Under the pieces are notes generated by a model, which was not told where the DNA came from, did not search any database, and worked only from the letters and a program-made list of their open reading frames with translations. Made by a program: the position numbers and the translations under genes. Of a stretch of 64,000 bases of DNA, positions 48,901 to 64,000 are shown piece by piece. The stretch's first letter is position 1. Each line of letters opens with the position of its first letter. Source of the DNA: Apostichopus japonicus (Eukaryota; Echinodermata; Holothuroidea; Aspidochirotida; Stichopodidae); NCBI RefSeq assembly GCF_037975245.1, contig NC_092563.1:2197001-2261000 (forward strand). The letters are read 5' to 3'.

Positions 48901-51493
48901 CAGTATATTTCGTTTTTAGAAGGTCCGTTTGCGGAATGCTGTTACAGAAAGAGGGAAAGACTTTTGACTTAGGCTGATACTGTTGATGACTTCATGAGTA
49001 ATAATGTTTAATTTGCTCTACAAATATGAACAGGAAAAACAGATCTAAGTTTTGGGTGGAGTGTGGGAGGAGGATTGGGGGTTACTTTTCTTTGACAAAG
49101 GTTTTGTTTTTGGTAATGTTCTTTTAATGTACCCTGTCTTGGTGTACTTTCTTCCTTGATATCAAATAATCATATGGAATAATGAGAGTTGGTAGTATCT
49201 TTGAAACCTGTTTTCATTGTTTAGTGGTAGAAACGTGTAGCTCATTGGAGTTATATATCAAAACTTTGAGGTATTTGCAATTTTCATGTTATCATTCATT
49301 TCAGAATGCTCTGGAAGCTTATGTCGAACTCGACGAGAAAATCTTCGAAGCATACTGTGAGCAGAAGACGGAGCCGTTGGTCGGAGCTCTGGAACCGGGA
49401 ATGTACATCGGGCATTTCGAGTGGCATAATTGCCCCATTCCAACCGGTAAGTGGAACAGCCGATACCTAACGCCCAGATACTTCTGTGGGAGGAACAAAA
49501 ACTTTCCATGGATAAAGTGAGAAGGGTGATAGGAACCCCCTTTCAAGAATACAATTAAGTGTTAAAATGATTGAAAATTTTCCCCTTTATAAGTGATGAA
49601 ATTATCTGTGCATACAAGTGATGGTCTTTAAAAAAAAATCTTTTTTAATCTGTGGTATGAAGCATTAATATCCATTTTAAGATTCTCAGAAGCCTTTTGT
49701 GTATTAAAGACCATTGTAATGCTTCATATGTGGGTGGACAAGAAAATAATTTTGTTGGGTCCGTGCTACATGTTTCATGTGGAGGTTCCTTGTGGGGAGC
49801 ATACAAGTTGTGATATTTTGTTGGAGGGAGGAGAGGTGGTCATAATGTATTACAAATAAAAGTTTATCAAACAAACTTTAACTTTTTGACAAAAGTGCAA
49901 TTTTGCAAATTTTGTTCGATTCCTTTGCCTGAGGAAGCTAGAGCTTTCTATCTCTCACACTCTCTCTTCCCTTGAGGTTAAAGTTTCCTATATAAAGCAA
50001 CCCTATATTTTTAATTGCCTTTGTTGTGTTTATGAATGTTTCCTATATAAAGCAACCCTATATTCTCAATTGTCTTTGTTAATGTTTTATGACAGGAGTG
50101 CGTCCCTACATCAAGACAGCCCTGATGAATGCCGTCACCATCCACGCAGAGATCAACGCCATCGCGCCCGCCTTCATGTTACGGGTCATGACCCAGGTAC
50201 TGGAGAGTGTCAGCGAGGAGATGTCTCGACTCATCAGCTGTGCCATGGAAGGGTTCAGTCAGACCGGAGCTCTCCAGGCCAGACTGGACCTAGCTGCCCT
50301 GGAGGAAGCCCTGTCACCGTACCGCAATGCCGGGACCAGGTAAGTATCTTCAATATCACTTGAGAAGGATTTGAATTTTGATCATGTTGTTACTCTCCTT
50401 AATGAGAGGGGTGATAAACTCCGTAGTGTTCAAGTAGGTAAATTAAGAATTTTTCATCATTTTTGAAAATTGGTTTGAAGGTACTGGTTTACTGGCTCAG
50501 AACTGATGTGTTAGAGGTTCCAAGGCACTGCCAACTTCAGGTGCAGAAGGTCCCAATTCCTTTTGGTTGCAAAAGCTTTCTCGTTTTTTTTTTTGTTTCT
50601 TTTTCTGCGCAGGTAGTAATTAAGCCCCAGTACACCCCATGTTAGACCCTACTTACAACAATCTAAGGAAGTATTTGCCACAAAGAAATTTGAAATAAAC
50701 TGTTTTTAGTTGGTTTGTGGTAAAGTCATCGTAATAGGTTCCAAAACTGTGCATAATTTATGAAATTTAAAAAAAAATGTAAGGGGGGGGGGGTTGGAGT
50801 GCTAAATGAAAAGAACTGTAATGGTAAGTGACTGTTTTAACTTTTGATACTTAATTGCATTAAGATTTCCCTATATTTGATCTGATTTAAGCTATCCATT
50901 GTTTACATCATTTTCTTTATTACTCTCTATGCAATTTTTCCTTCATTTTCAGCTCAAATTTCCAAGAAGCTCTGAACAGTATCCCTAAGCTGACCCACCA
51001 GAACGATCAAAAGTAAGCACAAAATGTTTGATCTTTTGTTTTGAGATCATCCAAAAGCAAGTAAATCTTGAGTTTTATTCAAAGAAAATCTCACCAGAAA
51101 TACCTCGATATGACTGAGAACGGCAATCAGTGTCTGTAATCCTTCCTCGAACATGAGCAGAATACTCGCAAAGGTATTGTTCCATATAGTTTCCATAGGG
51201 ATGATGGTACAGTGACTTGAGTCACTGAGAGTTAGTGGTAGAGACTCCACTCGACCACAGCCCTGGGTGGGGTACAGATTACCTCGAAGCAGCCTGTGTG
51301 GCATCAGTACGGGGGGGGGGGGGAGGGGTAAAACACACGACCAGGGTTTTATGTCTGGACGTAGTCAAAGAAACAACTTCCTCTTCATTTTTTACTTCAT
51401 TTTTGCAGGTTACTGCAAAAGTTGCTACAAAAGTTTCAAGACGAGTGTGGTTTCGTGCGACAGTGTTTCACTTCCGATCCAATGTCGCTGTGA
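27923..51493 (+). CDS. EXOC2: Exocyst complex component 2 (Sec5)
   Basis: Sec5 is a subunit of the octameric exocyst that tethers secretory vesicles to the plasma membrane and is an effector of Ral GTPases. Coding exons: 27923-28043, 28405-28575, 29998-30133, 31337-31377, 32226-32295, 33042-33169, 33862-34074, 34949-35094, 35507-35588, 35951-36053, 36586-36698, 40750-40794, 41718-41845, 42137-42187, 43012-43184, 44631-44752, 45407-45477, 46479-46562, 47115-47174, 47362-47429, 47713-47773, 48632-48748, 49305-49446, 50096-50339, 50953-51012, 51409-51493. All phases agree: 944 aa against 924 recalled for human. Residues about 8-95 form the IPT/TIG Ral-binding domain ([33 protein letters not shown]). 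T12 and R28 align with the Ral-contacting Thr11 and Arg27; G22 stands where I recall Trp. The helical Sec5 domain follows ([35 protein letters not shown]). Exon 7 adds an acidic linker, about residues 223-293. Confidence 0.96.
28576..29475. other. EXOC2 intron 2, unique AT-rich sequence
   Basis: Nothing beyond ordinary intronic sequence is seen. Confidence 0.5.
29476..29625. repeat. (TTA/TTATGA)n microsatellite in EXOC2 intron 2
   Basis: About 150 bp of TTATTA, TTATCA and TTATGA triplet/hexamer repeats. The Ile- and Asn/His-rich translations here are low complexity and not genes. About 370 bp upstream of EXOC2 coding exon 3. Confidence 0.95.
36699..40749. other. Largest EXOC2 intron (about 4 kb)
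   Basis: Apart from the candidate micro-exon, it contains two diverged copies of a roughly 145-bp unit (about 37300-37530) sharing GAGGTCAAAA and GCTRTATCTCCAGA. It also contains C-runs near 37180 and 39512, a poly(T) of about 20 at 39784, and a poly(A) of about 19 at 39920 in inverted relation about 115 bp apart. An open frame at 40313-40687 has no homology I recognise. Confidence 0.55.
37220..37237 (+). other. EXOC2: Candidate 18-nt EXOC2 micro-exon
   Basis: An excellent acceptor (CCTTCTCTCTTCGCAG ending 37219) and a donor (AAAG|GTAAAT at 37238) bracket 18 bases. Inserted between coding exons ending 36698 and starting 40750, it keeps phase 1 on both sides and would add six residues around DSLLCK. 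It falls where the vertebrate protein has a variable loop. Unproven without transcript data, so it is not in the model above. Confidence 0.3.
43560..43985. repeat. ATTCTGTAACCATGTA minisatellite with 166-bp higher-order period
   Basis: A short unit of about 14-16 bp (like GTAATTCTGTAACCAT) is iterated across about 420 bp of an EXOC2 intron. A longer block around CCATGTAATTATTTGCATAT starts at about 43629 and again at about 43795. The two copies, 166 bp apart, are almost identical, so the array was extended by duplicating a multi-unit block. Confidence 0.9.
45555..45717. mobile_element. Foldback MITE-like hairpin in EXOC2 intron
   Basis: The left arm starts GGTTAATCAACGGTCTAGCG at 45555. The right arm ends with its reverse complement at 45717. 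The arms are about 75 bp each and nearly complementary for the first 33 or so bases, with a GC-rich centre (GGGCTCCGCCC near 45634). An RNA or DNA strand could fold into one long hairpin. Lies 77 bp after the exon ending at 45477. Confidence 0.85.
45720..45909. mobile_element. Adjacent inverted-repeat fragment sharing the hairpin motif
   Basis: GTTCATTCATAC at 45720-45731 is inverted at about 45897-45908 (GTATGAATGAAC). Between them, CGTGCGTTACTCACAGGATTAA at about 45824 repeats the motif found at about 45574 in the neighbouring hairpin. The two are probably parts of one composite element or a tandem insertion. Confidence 0.6.
49984..50092. repeat. 55-bp tandem duplication at an EXOC2 splice acceptor
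   Basis: TTTCCTATATAAAGCAACCC begins at 49984 and again at 50039, period 55. The second copy runs into the acceptor of the exon starting 50096. The first copy ends in TATGAATG and has no AG in the equivalent place, so only one acceptor results. Confidence 0.9.
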
Positions 51494-52040
51494 CCGATCA
51501 CAGCTGCTTCACTTTTCAAGTCCATTAAAGGGGGGCCGATCACATGGCTTGCCCCCTTCCTGCTGGACCTACCAAAGTAGTGCCACCGATCACAGCTGCA
51601 CTTCATTGGGAGTGTGACCGATCACGTGACTTGCTCTCTCCCTGCTGGACCTACCAGAGTAGTGCCACCGATCACAGCTTCACTTCATCGGGAGTGTGAC
51701 CGATCACATCACTTGCCCCCTTACTGCTGGACCTACCAGAGTAGTGCCACCGATCACAGCTTCACTTCATCGGGAGTGTGACCGATCACATCACTTGCCC
51801 CCTTACTGCTGGACCTACCAGAGTAGTGCCACTGATCGCAGCTGCACTTCATCGGGAGTGTGACCGATCACATGACTTGCCCTCTCCCTGCTGGACCTAC
51901 CAGAGTAGTGCCATGGATCACAGCTGCACTTCATCAGGAGTGTGACTGATCACGACTTGCCCTCTCCCTGCTGGACCTACCATAGTGCCATGGATCACAG
52001 CTGCACTTCATCGGGAGTGTGACCGATCATGTGACTTGCC
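51489..52040. repeat. 82-bp minisatellite starting at the EXOC2 stop codon
   Basis: The motif GTGACYGATCA recurs at about 51614, 51696, 51778, 51860, 51942 and 52019, a period of 82 bp (last interval 77). A first diverged unit runs from 51489, where CTGTGACCGATCACAG overlaps the last Leu codon and the TGA stop (51491-51493). Each unit includes CTGCTGGACCTACCAGAGTA and CACCGATCACAGCT. The array is the start of the EXOC2 3' UTR. Confidence 0.95.
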
Positions 52041-52720
52041 CTTCTATTACAATCCTGGTATCCAAAGTTGTGGGGAGGGGGGACGCGTACCCTTTTTAAG
52101 GTTGCCAAAATTCTTTGGTGGGTACCCAAAAAGTTCAGAGCTTAATTTGAATACCAGAGTTTTATTGTACGTTTGCAAGAGTTTGGTTTCCTTTCTAACA
52201 GGTTACATTGCAATTATAATCTGCAGTTATAATATCTGGGTGTACTCACTCAAGCATAGTAAAATTTAGACAATTTAAAAATAACTGTTCAATTTTTTTT
52301 TTTTTTCCATCTGTTGAAAGTTGTAAGATTCATAGTAACTCCTAGCTGGTAAGGATATGGCATAGGAAAATAATATCATATCTTGCCAAATATTTTCAAA
52401 GCCTTTGATGATCTCAGAGATATGTCATACGTCAAATTGTAAGTAATATATTCTGAAATTTAACAGAATTCTGAGAGTTCCAAGGTCGACAGATTTGTTC
52501 ATCCAAATCCATTTTCAACAGACAAATTTTTGTATTAAGTTGTGCAGTTAATGATTGCCACAGAGGCCCCAGACAGACAGGGCCTAAACTTGTCAATAAC
52601 AAATTTCAGTTTCTTGCATGCCATTACAAAACAGTTTATTTTGTTAAGGTTATTTTTGTAGAAAATACTAAACCATCATTTATCAATTGTGCAATATTTA
52701 ATTTGCTTTTCTACTCTAGA

Positions 52721-52726
52721 AATAAA
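52721..52726 (+). terminator. Likely polyadenylation signal of EXOC2
   Basis: AATAAA is the first canonical hexamer after the EXOC2 stop and implies a 3' UTR of about 1.25 kb that includes the whole minisatellite. A second AATAAA lies at 52873-52878. Confidence 0.55.
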
Positions 52727-52879
52727 TGACTGTACCAAGCCAATTTTGGTAATGGTTGTATCATTTTTGTGTATGTGTTATAGTAGTGTTTCAATTTTAT
52801 TATGATTGTGCGGCTAGCTAGTGATTTGATTACACTACAATGAAGCAAACCACAAAAGTGATGAAAAACATGAATAAAA

Positions 52880-55800
52880 TATGATTGTGAACTGACTTTT
52901 TATATTTAAAGTTTTGTTAACAACAAGATCTCTGGCTAACATGTTGAGATAAACACATATCATTTCACTGAGCTATGTGACATTATACACTGACTCTGTG
53001 GCACTTAATTAAATTCTAAGCTTCCAAACAAGTTTAACATTCACTCCACATTACATTACTATGTGTCATGTGCTGCACAAATAAACCTCCCTCAAAATTC
53101 AAAGATTGCTATTGGACATGTGCTGAAAAGTTTTACAATGCAGCAAAAATAAGATGCCGTTGTTTACAAAGAGGTATTGAATTAATTGTTTAAGCAAAAT
53201 CCTGTGCATTACTGACAAATTAGATCAGAACAACCTTGAAAGCCAAATTATCTCATCTGTCAGTTGCAGCAGTTTCTCTTTACAAAATTAATTCCGTGCA
53301 CTCATGTATTTGAGATGTGCCGTTGTAATGGGGAGTAACCATATCGACAATATAATTGCAGACATAGTTCGGTATAGTTCAACAAGTTTCTGACTACAGC
53401 ACACCTTCAGATATACACCTACATTGATAAATGGTCACTTAAAATGTCCAAATATTATATCAACTCTTCCAACATGTCTTATAGGGCTCCTCGGAGTCAA
53501 TAGGCTCTTCGACCTTTCTTAGACCTATTTCTGAAAAAAAACCTAACAACCCTTAATTAGGTGAAGCCATTATCCTACAGGGAATAAAATGCTGTAGTTT
53601 GCAGAGCACTTGCTAGGCATATTTTGCTTGCTTCCTTTCGGAACGAATGTCATTTACATGCAACTCTTCAAATTCAAATTGTAAGTTTGCTTGAAGGTTC
53701 CAGATAAATACCATCCTGGACCAGTTCTTGTGCTGTAGTCTGTGAAGAACGTCATCGGGATAAGGCTTAACCCTGATGTCACAAAATCAATTGCTCCATT
53801 ATTATCTGTTATTGATACAAATAATTGGGAATTTGGATTCAAACTTGTTTTGCAAAGAGCCTTTCTTTATATCACTTCTCTGTAGCAGTTAAGCAACTTT
53901 AAAGAAAATTAAAAAAAAAGTGACTTAGTAAATTCATGAGGAAATTTAAATATTTTTACAACTTATCCCAATTTACCTGTTCATTTTTTAAACAGTGTTT
54001 ATATGAGCAACCCAACTAAGAATAAAAAGCTGTGGAAGATACATACTAGGAAAATCAGAAGATACAAAGAAAAGACCTCAATCTCAGCTTTACTAATATT
54101 ATCTCATTACTTTTCTTCCCTTTTTTTTTTGTAGCATCTACGATTGCAAATCAAGTTTTTTACACATTTATGACAAAAACTTTCAGATATATCACTTACA
54201 TTCATTACAAGCTAAACGGAAAATGAACAATCACAAAAGTTTACAACCGCTGAAAGTAGAAGAAAAAATGATAAATGAAGAGACGATATTGAAAAGGATA
54301 AATACAAAGAAAGAGACATTTAGTACCAGAAGAAGTAAGGCGAATAATTTACATCGAAATAGGTAAAACCTATGACCATTCCAACTTTGTTTTTTTTGTA
54401 CATCACCATGTCAACAAGGGTCTCTACATCAAAGAGCAACATCCACTCCACGGCACATCCAAAGGGAACTATTACGACAATGTACAAATTCATCTCCAGT
54501 TTTCTTCTGTTCGAAGTAATGTTAAAGAGGGCGACTGCTGAAATCGCTTTTAGGTTTGATTTTTACACTATTGAGTGGACAGTTTTGAGGTTAAACAGAT
54601 GAATAGAGCTCAAACATGTTCCAGATGTTCTTTCATTTGAAAGACTTGAGCAAGTCTAACTATGACATCACAGAGCCACTAGTGTGGCTATATCTGTAAC
54701 TCTGTTTTTCTTCAAGAAAAGTGGTATTTCCAATGTTTGTTACTAAAGTTTACATTGGCCTTGTCTTCAGTAGCAATACTGCTTTCTTACCAAGGATTGT
54801 GATATTTTCTCCGCCTTGGTAGCACTATGACATATACTCACAAACTGTTAGCCAGTCACATAACTTTCAAACTGATATTTCTCACATGGAATACAACATC
54901 TTATTTTAGTTATCTAGGGCATGTCATTTGTCACAAGCCTCCATATAACATCGTGATGAAGTAAATTGTTTCTCCTTCAATTTTAACAACTTAACGGACG
55001 AGACGTAAGAAGGGTGCTTTTTCGTGTCTTTTACGAGATTCGGTCTTTCATTGCAGAGAACTGCTGTAAATAGACTATAACTAACTTTGACATACATATC
55101 TTAGGTTTTGCAGAAAGTAAGAACATCCTTCCACAATGTAGATCATGACCGTTTACAATAGTACTCACATCTAATAATTCATTCCTCATACATGTCACAG
55201 AAGACGGAACAGGGATGGGCAAGGAAATGTGAGGAAAACATTTTCACATTCTTACATTGTTCCTAGCATGACAAGCTGTTTGTGACAAAGCTTTCATTTT
55301 GGTAACGGCAAGAAATGGTTCTCAACCACAAAGTTACGTGTCTTTCATTCCAGATGATTAAGACTCTGCAAGTTGGATTTATAAATAATATGTAATAATT
55401 ATTATCATCAAAATTTGAATCATCATCAAAATTTCATCATCAAAAAATCATCATCAAAATTTGAAAAAGTCGTTGACTGCTACTAGTCTCATAGATCTCT
55501 GTGATTTACGGAGTGTCTCACACACAAAATATGTGTCGGTCAGAATTATCAAACGATGTCATAGATATTATCATGACAGACTTACTTCAATGCAATGCTT
55601 GTTACCGTTAAAATCAAGTTTTTCTACTTCAGCAAAAATGACCAGCTTGGTAAGCAGACTATGCAAAATGTCAACGCACTTAACTTTTATAAAATAATTC
55701 AGGAAAATATTTGTAATTTAGAGTCCATACATGGTGTTACTGACTTCGATATAAGATATTACAAAGATCAAAACGTCTGCGATACACAATCATTACCGCT

Positions 55801-57990
55801 GATGTTTGGGGGTAATGGCTGTCGATATGTTCCCTGGCAGGAATCAGCTTCCTTTGTAAGGACTAACTAATACATGAGAATGGAATGCATTGAAGAAAAA
55901 AACATAATGCTGAAAAATCCTGTGTCAAAAGTCTGCGACAGACAGAAAAGTAACGACAGGTTTAAAAAAATAGTTAGTAAACCACTAATTGACGTTGATT
56001 GTATCTTCTCTGAAATGAAAAGGACTCTCCAATATAGATGACACAGGGAAGCAACTCACTGATGATGGGCACAATATTCGTAAATTGCTCCGATTTGGTT
56101 AGAACCTAAAACATTGGAGCTCTCCACCACTCTCTACCTACCAATAAAAATGTTGATGCATTAAACTATCTTTGGGTGAGTTTTTCCTTTAAGAATGGTA
56201 CACTTGATCGAGTAATTGACATCGCATGAGTAAAGGTACATTGCTTTTGGTTCACTTTTACCAAAAAGTTTGGATAGGCTTTTTTCACCGCTATATTTAT
56301 TTACCATTATGATGTTGAAGCATTGAAGCTTTTAAATGTTTTAAAAGAATCCATTTGACCCAGGACAACTAGAGATAATGAACTATTTCGACTGAACTGG
56401 AACCATCTCTTACATGGAGAGTGGAGTCGCAAAGTTCAGTTTGCTTGAAGATCGATTTCTCTCTCCACTTTGGATGCAGGTTATCACAGATGCCAAATCA
56501 GCTGTCTACTACATCATGCCTTATGAAATTTAATAATACAAATAATAATTATATACTGCTTACCCTCTAGTTTCATATTTATTCAGTTCTTTTATCTCTG
56601 CTGACCAGATACCGATGGTCAACCAGATTTGTTATCTACGAAATTAATTTGAACATTAACCATTGCACATACATCGAGAGAAGAAAAAAAAAGTGAAAAA
56701 AAAATAGCGCTACTATCATTATTACTTTCTATAGTTCATGCTTTTCCTGTGACTTTCATTGAAACATTCCAATCATATTTAGTACTTCATCTCCATGTTA
56801 ACAGTCACCATCAACCTAGGTTCCATCACCGATTAGACCAATATTTGATCAATTAACAAATAGTGTGAGTTCATCAATTAAAATTTAATCTGCTCCCTAA
56901 ACCTCTCAAAACAAAACAACAGAACCAAACAGTTCAGCTTAATTAAATTAAGACTGACTTTTTTTTGCTTATAATAGTTTTGATGCAAGAAAAATGATCA
57001 AATACTTCAGAGATTAGTTTGAATACATAGAAATCATCTTAACCATTTTCACAAGAATCTGATCCTATAATCTCAATAAAAATAAAAATGGAGAAACCAA
57101 GAACACCAAATAGTTAGGTGGATTCAACCATTGGAAGCTGAAAATTTGCAAAATCATGCAATTCTTTATGCATATTCATGGAGCATGTAGCTCTTTTCAA
57201 GCTCAATAATATAAGAGGCATAATTCAACCCAGCAGTGCATTGATAACATGCACTGACATCAAAAATCTGCTACATAAAAGGACTGCATTTCATATTGGT
57301 ATTGTGCTGACATAGGAAAGTATGCAACAAGCTCTACATGTCTTAAACATGCTGTCTCTTCTGACCCATAATGCACTGGATTTGATACATTTGTGTGCAA
57401 GGCTCTAAGGCATAGTAAAGCATGCAAGGGTTTTATACATCTTAACTACTTATGCTGTCTAATGCCTGAAAATGCTTTGAATGTACTGTATGTTCGTACA
57501 AGACTCTAACATGTAAAGAATATATAGCAGAGTATTCATGGGCTCTATGCATCTGAACAGTATTTGCTGTCTTGTATGCTTCCCAATGAGAATGATCTAC
57601 ATAAAATTCATTTTTTGTATCAGATGCTAAAGCATGTAAGGGCTCTGTGCAACAAGTAGCTTAGGCTGTCTTGCATTTCTCACAATGCTTTAGCATTAAT
57701 GCATTTGGAAACTGAAGCACAGGAGCATGTATGCAAGGGCCTTGTGCATATTTCTGTACAAGACACTGAAGTGTAGGTTAGTATGCTATCCTGTATGCTT
57801 CACAATGCTTTAGAGACAGCGCATTTTGTACAAGACACTGAAGCAAAGTAACAGTGCATCACTATAACTTATGCTATCTTGTATTCATCACAATACAATA
57901 TTTTTGCAATGGTTCAGTGGTTGATATGTAACATGGTGCTTGGTAATTAAAGTAAAACATTCTCCTGTTTTTTGGAAATATATATCCTTT
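52880..57990. other. Convergent intergenic interval, EXOC2 to RAB2
   Basis: I find no conserved coding exon on either strand. Open frames around 55461-55870 lack any domain and have no exon partner. There are short ATCATCAAAATTT iterations at about 55395-55465. The right part holds a degenerate tandem repeat (about 57270-57900). Confidence 0.5.
57270..57900. repeat. Degenerate tandem array downstream of RAB2
   Basis: Phrases such as GTACAAGACACTGAAG, TATGCTGTCTTGTATGCTTC, CACAATGCTTTAG and GCATGYAAGGGCTCTGTGCA recur in the same order with a loose period of roughly 110-130 bp. Copies are highly diverged, so this is an old array. Confidence 0.6.
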
Positions 57991-57992
57991 TC

Positions 57993-57998
57993 TTTATT
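57993..57998 (-). terminator. Candidate polyadenylation signal of RAB2
   Basis: TTTATT on the plus strand is AATAAA on the minus strand, about 570 nt past the RAB2 stop. First canonical hexamer seen in that direction. Confidence 0.45.
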
Positions 57999-58568
57999 TT
58001 ACTGTTAACCATGGAAGAGATGGAAGATATTACTCAAACAACAGAATCTATTAATCAATCTATCAAACAATTACCAATAATTATTCTCCTTTCGATACAG
58101 TCTATTAGCAGAAAGATAGAGCGTAAGATAAGTTTGTAATGTTCACAGGTCTGTAACACCCATGCTACTTACATCTACATGTTATACGTTTTTCCCTCTA
58201 TAAGACTACCTTCTAAAACACAAGATAAGGAGGACACTTAATTTACAAGCGGAAAAAAAAAACTCTTAAGGCAAAGGGACTGTACTAGACAACACATGAG
58301 GTTGTCTTTGCTACAAACCTTTCACAAACAGCAGTCGTTACTGGTTCTCATTAAATGTCCAAATTTGATGATCTGGTGAGATAAACATTTGCTTTCTGTT
58401 CTGTTCTGTTCTTTTTTCTATTTTTCTCTTTTCTCCTACTCTTTGATAGCGTAACCCTGCCAGGGGTTAAAGGTCATATGATCCAACCTACACAAAGCTT
58501 TGTATGGAAGAAGGGACTGCTGGCGATGGTGTTGCCTTAGAATGATTGGTGTACAGTGAGCAGCCTAT

Positions 58569-64000
<5,432 letters not shown>

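Noticed and set aside
55461-55870. Two overlapping plus-strand open frames between EXOC2 and RAB2
   Set aside because: No recognisable domain, no plausible splice partners, and they conflict in frame.

Overview
The window is animal nuclear DNA: AT-rich, intron-dense, with GT-AG introns, tRNA-derived SINEs, DNA transposon remnants and many short tandem repeats. It holds four conserved single-copy genes. I built exon models by joining exons that share phase and comparing the protein with family sequences I remember. The large introns, the poly(C)/poly(G) runs, the repeat content and the divergence from the vertebrate proteins suggest a marine invertebrate, possibly an invertebrate deuterostome such as an echinoderm. 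That assignment is inference.

Layout, left to right. (1) 1587-6136, + strand: TIMM21, six coding exons, 254 aa. (2) 8528-21932, - strand: KATNB1 (katanin p80), 17 coding exons, 664 aa. Its introns carry two tRNA-SINE remnants, an 86-bp minisatellite, a CATA microsatellite and a 47-bp copy of its own exon 13. (3) 21933-27891: the head-to-head interval between KATNB1 and EXOC2. It contains a 2.5-kb inverted-repeat element (22629-25128) into which a 1,742-bp hAT-type element (23007-24748, perfect 8-bp target-site duplication) has inserted. A separate 1.28-kb element (26393-27677) has perfect 17-bp terminal inverted repeats. (4) 27923-51493, + strand: EXOC2/Sec5, 26 coding exons, 944 aa. Its stop codon sits at the edge of an 82-bp minisatellite. 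(5) 58569-63097, - strand: RAB2 (RAB2A-like), lacking only its first coding exon, which lies beyond the right end.

Orientation is + - + -, so TIMM21/KATNB1 and EXOC2/RAB2 are convergent pairs and KATNB1/EXOC2 is divergent. The genes do not form a pathway unit: TIMM21 acts in mitochondrial protein import and KATNB1 in microtubule severing. EXOC2 (exocyst tethering) and RAB2 (ER-Golgi/lysosomal Rab) both act in membrane traffic, but their adjacency may be chance. I found no prokaryotic-style system, CRISPR array, rRNA or functional tRNA. The most unusual material is the nested transposon block, the repeat at the EXOC2 stop codon and the KATNB1 partial-exon duplication.
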